DNA of 64,000 nucleotides, taken from positions 22,768,077-22,832,076 of the forward strand of contig CM043946.1 in assembly GCA_014529385.2 (NCBI GenBank), written 5' to 3'. The notes under the pieces are model-generated. The model was not told where the DNA came from, made no database searches, and worked only from the letters and a program-made list of their open reading frames with translations. The DNA is from Adiantum capillus-veneris (Eukaryota > Streptophyta > Polypodiopsida > Polypodiales > Pteridaceae). Positions within the stretch are counted from its first letter, which is position 1, and each line of letters opens with the position of its first letter. Below, one piece after another: positions 11,045-21,000 of this stretch. Position numbers and translations under genes: made by a program.

Positions 11045-13425
11045 CGGGCTGCTTTGAAATGTATCGGTAGTGATCAAGCAAACACAATTATATATGTAAG
11101 AAAGAGAGAGAAGGGGGAGGGGGTGCTTGTTGTATTAATACCTTCTTACAAATCTGTCATGACCAATCAAAGTGAGATTAGAATTTGTTCAACATAGCTT
11201 GAGTAAATTACACCACAACACATCACAAGAAAAGCCACCCCAATCACTGTCTTAAAGCCAGGGGAGTCCTCTCCACCTTGTCGCCCTCTTACAATATGTG
11301 GGATTTATGGCTAAATTGATGACAACACCTAGAGACAAGCTATCAAGAACTTAAATAAAACACCAAGACACTTACACATCATTTTTGTCCATGAATTCAC
11401 GTTCGAAGAAAGACACAGTATCCATTCTTAGTCCAAATCCACCCTCCTTGATTCAGCAAATGTTGGGCTTACACTAGTAGGAGAAATGATAGATTTCCTA
11501 CTCTCAATTGAATGATCACTCTCTCGTACAATGGCATAGAGTTCCCTTGCTAATCACCCCTAATACAACACATGCATATGCATAAGCCAATGAGCTTCCA
11601 CTCAAGAGCTCCTTCTAGAGAGGTTGAGCTTGGCTTCGCAAGCTATAGCGTAGTGCTCTTGCTTATGGCTCCCCCTTTTGTGCTAGGTACACCCTCCTTT
11701 TATAGCAATTTTGAGGGCTAGGGTTACTCCTCTAACCATGGTTGGGTTAGATTTTCAGCACTTATCTAATTTCTTTTGCTTGAAATTATCAAGAAGTTGG
11801 TGTGGATAGATGAAGAAGAGAGAGAGGAGAGAAGTGGAGGTGATAGGACTTTTCATAGTAGGTTAGTGTTAGTAAATTAGTAGAGTTAGTATTTTTATTG
11901 ATTTACAAATGGAATTGGATATTTACAATGGGAGTATCCGAGTAGGATACAAATAAGGAAGAAAAAAACTCTTAATAGGTAAGAAAATATGGATTTCTTA
12001 CAATGTTGATGCTCCAAGTGTCTTGAGTAGGGTCAATTTTGACGCTTGTTGACGGTCCACTAGCTTTGACGGTACGTTTTTTCTCCACTCTTGACCTTCC
12101 TTGGGAGCCAAGGTAAGTGAACATGAGTAATCAATCACCATGATGCTGTCTTTCAAGAAAAGAGGCTGAATTTTGTGGTTTTTTTTATAGATATGGGTAA
12201 TATGGATGAGGAAAAATGAGACTAGGTGGTCAATTTTGGAATGAAAGTGTGTGTAGGAGACATGAGTTCACCATGGTTTCCCTTATTCTTCAAGGTTGAG
12301 AAGAAGGTGAGTAGGGTGCAGAGAGGAGTGGTGAGAGAGGTGGGGATGATGAGTGGAGAAGTGTGTGTGAAAGAGGAAAATGATAAAGTGGAAGAGGGAG
12401 TGTGGCTGCATAGCATGGGGAAGCTGGGGTCCACCAATAAAATCATAGCTCACAGCTCGTAGCTCAAAAAAAATATGAAAAAATTTGAGGTAAAATTTCA
12501 GCCCACGAGCTACAACGTTTTTTTGTATCACCTTTTCAAATTCGGAGAGCAAGTGGCCTTTAAAAATTCAACAAAACCGACTGTCTTTTTCCACTGCACA
12601 AAGTCCTTATGGGGTCCTTCTTTGGATGATTCTTTTGAATGCCTCCAAGAGTGAGCCCTCCATAGTGCATGAATGCATGCCACATACCCTTGACCTTATT
12701 TGGTAGGTCGATAATTGAAGATATTTTTGAGATCATGATATAAATGAATAGTACAACTAAGGAAATCAAATATTCAGGGGCCTAGAAAAATATGTACATG
12801 TCAAATATAAATAATATAGGTGGAAAAAATATAAAGGGGTCAAAATAAATCTCTCTCATTATAAGTCTACCATAAAAAGATGAATAGTTTTGGTGTTCTA
12901 ATTTATGAGAGTAATAGAGAATAGATGTAGGAAGGAAAAAAATCACAATAGTGAAAAAATACACATAAATAAAACTAGTTTTTTTGGATTTTTGTTGGGA
13001 TGGAGTTACACCAAAAATAAGAGAAGCTTGCATGAAATTATTTCTTTATGGAATAAAGAGTATGGTAAGAAAAATTGTGGTAATGGTGACTCAATGTACA
13101 TAGCATAAATAACACACCCTAGGTAGAAATATTTAAATAAATACCAAAATAATTATGAAAAATCCTTTTATTTAGGCCCTATATACAATGAAATATTTAC
13201 ACACAAATGGGCCATAATATACTTATATTTTTTTTATTTATTTTTGGCTCAACTAGCCCAGTGACTAGCTAATTGAGGGTTTTTAAGAAGATATGGGAAA
13301 AGTCCCCTAACTCACACACACACCTATATATAGTGAAAGGGTGAGGGTAACCACAGTGTTTGAGTGATTTGATAGGGTGAGGTAACTCACTATGAAAATT
13401 ACAGAGAGCCGAAAAACGGCTATCA
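10791..13425 (-). repeat. Solo LTR of family A (A')
   Basis: Starts TGAGGCGGTC and ends GGCTATCA, the same termini as the LTRs of element A at 15291-18018, and is similar to them along its length with substitutions and indels. No internal sequence accompanies it, so it is a solo LTR, the usual product of LTR-LTR recombination. The flanks are ACAC on both sides (10787-10790 and 13426-13429). Removing the insert recreates GCTACACACAAGTT, exactly as in F's other LTR end at 5489. Orientation is inferred from element A. Confidence 0.85.
10967..11042 (+). repeat. (AG)n microsatellite in solo LTR
   Basis: About 76 bases of pure AG dinucleotide repeat. The same position carries AG/CT repeats in the LTRs of A and E2, so it belongs to the LTR design. 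Overlapping frames encoding Arg-Glu or Leu-Ser runs are artefacts. Confidence 0.95.
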
Positions 13426-13429
13426 ACAC

Positions 13430-13455
13430 AAGTTACTAGACCATTAAATGTTACA
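13430..13455 (+). repeat. Element F 3' LTR, terminal segment
   Basis: AAGTTACTAGACC...TGTTACA repeats the end of F's 5' LTR at 5498-5523. It is separated from the rest of the 3' LTR by the solo LTR and its ACAC duplication. Confidence 0.8.
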
Positions 13456-14649
13456 AACAAGAGCCCTAGGTAGATGACCTTAGACTAGTCCTACGAGGTA
13501 GAAGTCCTTGTGGTTTGCCAGAATCCTTTTATCTTAATCTAGATAGGATCCGGGAGTTGGACTCTTGAAGTCTTGGAGAGGTGCTAGGGAGCGTGTGACT
13601 TGCCTGGATTTTTCATCATAGGTAGTATTAGTTGTGTTTTAGTTTTGATGGTGTGTGAGTGATTTGTGAGTTGATAAAAGCAATAGCTAGTCCGTGTGAG
13701 ACAGTGAAGTGTTTTTCTAATCATAAATGCAACACCCCATATGATGTGTAGGAGTAATTGTAGAAAGGACATGTTGATTATGATATAGAGCTATTCATCA
13801 TATATATATTTCCTTGTGCATGATTGAATGATGTTGATTATATAAGAAAGCTTATTCAAGAGATCTGTTGAGAAAATTTGCAATTCTAAAACTATGGACT
13901 TCTTACGTGTATGATGTTCTAAGGGCTAGCAGAGGGCCAATTTTGACAGAAGAGACTACACTAGAGTGTTCAAAAGGGGAGATTTACCTTAAGTACACCT
14001 TAAGACTAAAGTCTTAACCAACACTTAGTACCCAAAAGACAAAAGGAAGAGTACCAGAAACATAAAAAATAGGAAACTTGTGATTTGAGCATGTCTTTGC
14101 ATGAAAATTGGTAAAGTGCTAAAAAACCAATTTTGGAGACTTCTGGATGCCTGTGGATAAGTTTTGGAAAAAATCCATCAGCACACATCATAAGTGTATG
14201 ATGTTTGAAGAGTGAATCTGGAATCCAAATTGAACTTTTGACTTTATATCCATATTCTACATGCTGTGTTGAGCACAAACACCAAACTTCATTTCATTTG
14301 GACATATAGATTGAGTATTGAGAGGATTTTACTTTTTTTTGGAAGGTCCTTGTCAAAAAGTGGTGATCTTGTGCTTTGCTTGACATCCAAATTCAATTTT
14401 GAGCATATTTGTGCATTGTATGAGTGGTGGAGGACCTCTGGAGAATATTTTACCTCATCCTTGCACAAAAGACATCATACGTGTATGATGTCTAAATGGC
14501 ATTTTTAGAGATCAGAGATGACATCAGGGCTGACCAGTGTGTTTAGCACCACAAAACAAGCTTAGAGGCCAAGTTTCATCCAATTTGGATCATCTTTGAG
14601 TTAGAAGACCTCCCAAAGATTCTGACAGAAACTAAGACAGAATTGGGAG
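13456..14649 (+). repeat. Element I LTR/leader, left part, with ~287-bp tandem repeat
   Basis: Non-coding. It contains diverged tandem units marked by the near-palindrome ACATCATACGTGTATGATGT at 13898-13917 (partly degraded), 14185-14204 and 14472-14491, exactly 287 bp apart. A fourth copy appears at 34932-34951 on the other side of inserted B1, 285 bp further once B1 and its duplication are removed. A possible fifth, weaker copy lies near 13612. Between marks the units share phrases such as a GTGTTnAGCAC segment and a CATTTCATTTGGA-like strand. Assignment to element I rests on continuity with I gag at 35395. Confidence 0.6.
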
Positions 14650-15139
14650 TGGAATTGGAGCTGATCTCTTTAGATAGCTAATTCCAGTGTTAGAATTTAG
14701 ATAGCTGCTTGTAAGTCGTCAGTTCAGTCAGTGAAATTGGAATAGAATACGTAAACTGAACTGGAATAATTAACTGAATTGAAATACTCTACTGGGACGA
14801 GAAACAGATTGAATGACTGGAAAAGTGTTTCAGATTTAGATTTAGAGTTTATGAAGAACGAGTACAAGGTATAATAGACTGAAGCACAATTGACTATTGT
14901 AGTAATGATTACAGAATAGAATTACAAGTGAAGAGATTGTAGCTTAGGAACAGCTTCGGGGACTAAAAACCAAGAGACTAAGAGTAAGAACTCAAAAGAC
15001 AAGCAGCCCAATTACAATGTAATTGGTCCTACTTATAGCCTCTTGAAGTTAATATAGTAATTGTCGTGGTAATTACTGACTGATCCACTGTTTGGCTTCT
15101 AGGAGAAAATTCTTGTCTGTTGAGATTGTCTTGTCCACA
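14650..15139 (-). repeat. B1 3' LTR
   Basis: 490 bp, TGGAATTGGAGC at the left end and ...TTGTCCACA at the right end, so on the minus strand it starts TGTGGACAAGAC. A purine tract AAAGGAGGGAAGGG lies just upstream on the minus strand (15140-15153). Homologous to 34314-34819, 42759-43248 and 56420-56909. Confidence 0.8.
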
Positions 15140-15290
15140 CCCTTCCCTCCTTTCTTGAATTTTGGTATGACTCCAAAATTTTTGAAAAAAAATCCACCGT
15201 CTGATTCTTCCTAGGTGTTGAGGAACCTCTTTGCCTACTTGGTGGGCTGGCTGATGTTCCTCATGGTTTGGCCAATGTTCCTCATGATAG
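15140..15290 (-). pseudogene. B1 ORF3, C-terminal fragment plus polypurine tract
   Basis: On the minus strand this reads as the last part of family B ORF3 (HEEHWPNHEEHQPAH..., then RRWIFFQKFWSHTKI), matching 56288-56420 of the B3 copy, and ends in the purine tract before the 3' LTR. It is cut at 15290 by the end of element A. A frame appears to continue into A's LTR, but that is a chance fusion. Confidence 0.65.
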
Positions 15291-15426
15291 TGAGGCGGTC
15301 CGGGGCGGGCAACAAGAAGAGTGGCCTCTAGACACCCTTCAAGGCTCCCGTGCTGCTCAATGGGGCTGGGGCACAACACAACACAAACCAAAACAACAAA
15401 CCCACCACCAAATCCCAACTACACAA

Positions 15427-15461
15427 GGGGCACCACCTAGTTTAAGAGCGAACTAGGACGC
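15427..15461 (-). other. Hairpin with primer-site-like sequence in A 3' LTR
   Basis: CCTAGTT and AACTAGG form a 7-bp stem around an 8-nt loop. On the minus strand it is followed by GGTGCCCC, repeating the start of element A's primer site. The same arrangement is in the right LTR (25126-25160), the solo LTR (10927-10962) and E2's LTR (52578-52610). Confidence 0.6.
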
Positions 15462-15548
15462 AAAAGAGGAGAATCGTTAGAGCAACCCACAAACAAGCAA
15501 GGAATTTACACTAACCCTAACACCAATGGAATACTCTCACACACTAAA

Positions 15549-15551
<3 letters not shown>

Positions 15552-15607
<56 letters not shown>

Positions 15608-15652
15608 TAGAGAGAGAGAGAGAGATAGATAGAGAGAGAGAGAGAGAGATAG
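15552..15652 (+). repeat. (GA)n/(GATA)n microsatellite in A 3' LTR
   Basis: About 100 bases of GA repeat with GATAGATA interruptions. The right LTR has the same pattern, shorter by about 15 bases (25252-25338), the largest difference between the two LTRs. Confidence 0.95.
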
Positions 15653-18018
15653 TGCTCGGACTGCTTTGAAACGTATCGGCGATGATCAAGCAAACACAAC
15701 TATATATTTAAGAAAGAGAGAGAAAGGGGGAGGGGGTGCTTGTTGCATTAATACCTTCTTACAAATCTGTCATGACAAAGCAAAGTGAGATTAGTACTTG
15801 TTCAACATAGCTTGCGTAAATTTCACCACAACACATCACAAGAAAAGCCATCCCAATCACTGTCTTAAGGCCAGGGGAGTCCTCTCCACCCTGTCGCCCT
15901 CTTACAGTATGTGGGATTTATGGCTAGATTGATGACAACACCAGAGACAAGCTATCAAGAACTTAACAAAAAACACCAAGACACTTACGCATCATTGTTG
16001 TCCATTACTTCACGTTGGAAGGGAGACAAAGTATCCAAGCTTAGTCCAAATCCACCCTCCTTGATTCAGCGAATGTCGGGCTTACACTAGTAGGAGAAAT
16101 GATAGATTTCCTACTCTCAATTGAATGATCACTCTCTCTCTCTTACAATGGCATAGATTTCCCTTGCTAATCCCCTATTACAACACATGCACATGCATAA
16201 GACAATGAGCTTCCACTCAAGAGCTCCTTCTAGAGAGGTTGAGCTTGGCTTCTCAAGCTATAGCATAGTGCTCTTGCTTATGGCTCCCCCCTTTTATGCT
16301 AGCTACACCCTCCTTTTATAGCAATTTTGAAGGCTAGGGTTACTCCTCTAACCATGGTTGAGTTAGGTTTTCAGCAATTTATCTAATTTCTTTTGCTTGG
16401 AATTATCAAGAAGTTGGTGGGGAAAGAGAGAGGAGAGAAATGGAGGTGATAGGACTTTTCATAGTGGGTTAGTGTTAGTAGAGTTAGTATTAATTTACAA
16501 ATGGAATTGGATATTTACAATGGGAGTATCCATGTAGGATACAAATAAGGAAGAAAGACTCTTAAGAGGTAAGAAAAGGTGGATTTCTTACAAGGTTGAT
16601 GCTCCAAGTGTCTTGAGTAGGGCCAATTTTGACGCTTGTTGTCGATCCACTAGCTTTGACGGTACATTTTTTCTCCACTCTTGACCTTCCTTGAGAGACA
16701 AGGTAATTGAAGTTGAGTAATCAACCACCATGATGCTGTCTTTTAAGAGAAGAGGCTGAATTTTGTGGTTTTTTGATAGATATAGGTAATTTGGAGGAGG
16801 AAAAATGAGACTAGGTGGTCAATTTTGGAATGGAATTGTGTGTGGGAGGTATGAGTTCACCATGGTTTCTCTTATTCTTCAAGGTTGAGGAGAAGGTGAG
16901 TAGTGTGCAGAGAGGAGTGGTGAGAGAGATGGGGATGATGAGTGGAGAAGTGTGTGTGAAAGAGGAAAATGATAAAGTGGAAGAGAGAGTGTGGCTGCAT
17001 AGCATGGGAAAACTGGGGTCCACTAAAAAAATCATAGCTCACAGCTGGTAGCTCCAAAAATCATGAAAAAATTTGGGGTGATTATTCAGAGCGTGGGCTA
17101 CATTTTCTCTTTTGACCACCACTCCAAATTCGGAGTGGAGATAGGTGCCAAAATTCTCACCAAAAAGCCTGTTTTTTATGCCTGCAAAAGTCTTTTAGTG
17201 GTCCCCTCCTTTGTTGAATTTGTACAATGCATCCAAGAGTGAGCCCCTCCTTTGTCATATTATAATACAAAGCATTCAAGTTGCCCTTGACCCATGCATG
17301 GAGGAGGATTATTGGTGAAATAAGAAATATATACATGGTGGGACTAGTGTATGGACTATTCATGGACTTTAGCTCAATGAGCACATGGTGTTAGAATAAT
17401 GAGTAAAAATAATAATAAAAATATGGAGGAGTTATGGATATGGAAAGATATTGGAATCATATGATATGGTCCCTCCTTGAATTATTTTGGGTGAAAGAGG
17501 AAAAGGTATGCAAGTAAATAATATAATAAAAGTAACCAATGAGTAGAAATCAATTTTTTGTTTTCACAAGGGTGAGGGTGAAAATGTGGGAGTGATTTGT
17601 ATAAAGGAAAAATATGAGGTTAGAGTATGTACATATTGGCAAAAAAAAATAAAATATAATTATGGTGTAAGAGGATGAAAGAAGGTGTACATAGGTTTAA
17701 TAAACACACACCTAAGTAGAAATATTTAAATAAAATACCAAAATAATTATTAAAAATCCCTATATTTAGGCCATATATACAATGAAATATTTACACACAA
17801 AGAAGCCATAATATACTTTTATTTTTTTTATTTTTTTTGGCTCACCTAGCCCAGTGACTAGCTAGCTGAGGGTTTTTAAGAAGATATGGGAAAAGTCCCG
17901 TGACTCACGCACGCCTATGTAACGTGAAATGGTAGGGATAGCCACAGTGTTTGGGTGATTTTGGTAGGGTGAGGTAACTCACTGTGGCAATTACAAAGAG
18001 CCGAAAAAACGGCTATCA

Positions 18019-18034
18019 TTAGCCCTCCCCCTGG
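18019..18034 (-). other. Polypurine tract of element A
   Basis: On the minus strand CCAGGGGGAGGGCTAA ends exactly at the 3' LTR start TGATAGCC. E1 and E2 have matching tracts ending ...GGGCTATA and ...GGACTAA before TGATG. Confidence 0.9.
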
Positions 18035-18046
18035 ATGATGGTATAT

Positions 18047-21000
18047 TCATGTACCATCATAGAGCATCTTTTCCAAAGAGAGTGCTTCAGAGTCCTTGAC
18101 GAGATCTTCATTGTTTGGCCCCTCAGAATTTTGGCTGGAGTTACACTCATGCTTCATGTAACAATACTTACATGAGACAGCGGCCTTTGGACAGATCTTT
18201 GGTAGATCCTTTGGTAGAAGGCGACTCAAATAGGGCTTCAAGCGATACCCGTTTACCTTCCTGGAGAGCTCTTTACCATTCAAGTCCATAAGCTGATAGT
18301 AGCTAGAATTGAAAGCCTTCTTGACTATGTATGGCCCTTGCCATCTAGTTTCAAACTTGGCATCAAAACGATTGTCAAGTCGATTGTCATACCTTAGCAC
18401 AAGCTCTCCTTCCTTGATGCCTTTGTCCTTCAGTTTCTTGTCGTGCGTTTCTTTCGCTTGTGTGGCTTTCCTCTTGTAGCACTCGTATGCTGCTTCTCTT
18501 TTCCACTCAAGCTCCACTAACGTAAGAAGTCGATCCATCCATACCTCTTGATCATCTTGTGCTGATTTGCCATGAAGTCGCATTGTTGGAATGTTTAGCT
18601 CAATTGGCTGTAAAGCCTCTTGACCATAGACCAAGTGAAATGGTGTGAACTCCGTGGCTTCCCTATATGTGGTTCGATACGCCCACAAGGCACCATCCAA
18701 GAAGTCATCCCATAATTTTGTCTTGTTTTGCATCATCTTTCTAATGATTCCTGCAATGACACCATTAGCCTTCTCCACCAAACCATTTGACTGTGGGTAG
18801 TATGGTGTGCTATGACCATGTAGAATGTGAAGCTCTTCACAAACTTCTGTGAGCAATCCTTTTCTAAACCCTGGACCATTATCAGAAACAATCTCCAAAG
18901 GTGTGCCAAATCTACAACAAATGTGAGTGTAGACGAATTTGCTCACTGTCTTCTCATTTACCTTTGCCACACTTTGTGCTTCCACCCATCTAGTCATATA
19001 GTCTACAGCCACTAGAATGTAGAGTTTACCATTTTTTGTCCTAGGCAGAGGACCCATAGCATCAATGCCCCACTTTTCAAAGGGTCCATTTGCAAGCACT
19101 ATTTGCCTCGGGCCATGCACCAACCTTCTATTTCCATTTATCTGACAAGTGTGACAGCTTTTACACCAATGTTGAACATCCACATGCAAACTTGGCCAAA
19201 CATACCCCGAAAGCAAAATCTTCTTCACAGTTAATTCTTGGGCAAAATGACCACCACATGCCTCTTCATGCAAACCTTTTAGAATGGCTGGAATTTCCTT
19301 AATAGTTGGTACTCGTCTGCACACTTGATCCTTCCCTCTTTGATAGAGGGAGCCTTCTAGGAAGAGATATACGCTTGCCTTCTTCATGAGTCTCCTCTTC
19401 TGAGCTTTTGTGAAGTCTGGTGGAAACTCACCCTCCAAAATGTAGCCAATGATGGGAGCCAATGACTCCAATCCCTGGTACCTCGGTTGCTTCACAGCAG
19501 CCGCCACCATGATGACCTGCACTTCTTTCTTTACACATGCAACGGCATGTTGTGCAAGTAAATCAGCATCTTCATTCTGTTTCCTAGGAATATGATATAG
19601 TTGCACTTCTTCAAATTGATTAAACAATCTACGAATGGCATGAACTTTTGTCCGTAAGCTCTCATTCTTGCATGCCCAAATGCCTAAAATCTGTTTAACA
19701 ATGAGAAGTGCATCTCCCTTTACCATGAGGCGTTGTATCCCTTGGCCAATGCACATCTTCAAACCATGAAGTAGAGTGTCATATTTTGCTTCATTGTTGC
19801 TAGCTGAACTTGGTAGATTGAACTTCTCTTTCATGACCACCTCTCCACTTGGGTTGAGCAACACTAGCCCTCCCCCTGCTTTTCCTGTGGCTCGACGAAA
19901 AGCTCCATCAAAGAACAAAGTAAAAGCATTAGGAATACTTTTTGGTGGTGGCAATGGTAGGGTCTTTACTTCAGGCACCTTAATCTCCATTTCGTGCACC
20001 CTATAAGTGAGAATCCCTGCCAATTGTGCACGCACACTATCTTCTACCTTGAAAGAGTATTGAAACTCTTGCAACTCCATAATCCACTTTGAGATCCTAG
20101 TACTAAGATTCATTTGAGATGACACCCAAGGGAACAAATTTTCTGCAGTGAGAATTACAAAAGGTTTTGGTAGCAGGTAGGATCTAAACTTTCTCACCGC
20201 AAACATGAGAGAAAGCATCATGAGTTCTGTTTCTGTGTAGTCTCTCTCCAAAGCATTCATGACCCTACTAGCAAAGTAGATGGGTCGCATCCTTGTACTG
20301 TGGGGATCTTGTTGTAGCAACACAGCACCAATTGTTTCTTTCCCAGCACTAGAGCTAACAAAGAATGTGTACTCCCAACAAGGAGGCATGAGTGTTGGTA
20401 GCTCTGACAAAATGACTTTAATGTTACAAAAGTACTCTTCAAGCTCATCAGACCATGCAAATTCTACTTGTTGTGTCAACTTTTGCAAAGGGTGAAGTAA
20501 CTCCGAGGCTAAGTGAATGAAGCGTGACATATACTTCACCTTTTGAATGAATGAGATGACCTCCTTAAGACTCTTGGGTGATGGTAGCTCAATAAGAGCC
20601 TTTGCCTTCGAAGGATCCACTTCAATGCCTTTGTAAGAAACTTTATGACCAAGCAAGATTACTTCATCCTCACCTATATGGCACTTGTCGGGGTTGAGTT
20701 GACCTCCCATGTCGTAGAGCTTCTTTAAACCTTCTTCTACCCTTTGTAGATGCAATGATTTTGAGCTATAAATACAGAAATCATCAATGAACACTCTAAT
20801 TGACTTTCCAAAGAATGCTTGAAACACCATATTCATGAAACGTTGGAATGTTGCAGGAGCATTTGTCAGACCAAATGGCATGACTCTAAAAGCATAACAA
20901 CCCCAAGGAGTGATAAAGGTTGTTTTCAATTGATCCTCCAGTGCAATCCCTATCTGAAAGTAACCTGAGTAACCATCGCACACAGTGTACTTCTCATGAC

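Larger units (their letters stand above)
15291..18018 (-). repeat. Element A 3' LTR
   Basis: 2728 bp from TGAGGCGGTC to GGCTATCA. On the minus strand it starts TGATAGCCG right after the purine tract. It contains an AG/GATA microsatellite (15552-15652), a short hairpin near its minus-strand 3' end, and small frames on both strands near 16811-17057 that recur in the other LTR copies only because the LTRs do. Confidence 0.93.

Noticed and set aside
10654-11087. Frames encoding long Arg-Glu or Leu-Ser runs across the GA repeat
   Set aside because: They are produced by the dinucleotide microsatellite in the solo LTR; no conserved domain.
12222-12552. Small frames on both strands (74-89 codons) in the solo LTR, also at 16811-17057 and 26498-26744
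   Set aside because: They recur because the LTRs are homologous. Both strands are open over the same bases and A' to A changes alter residues freely, so coding is unlikely.
13898-14491. CRISPR-like repeat-spacer array
   Set aside because: The marks are 287 bp apart with related sequence between them, in plant retroelement DNA; this is an ordinary tandem repeat.
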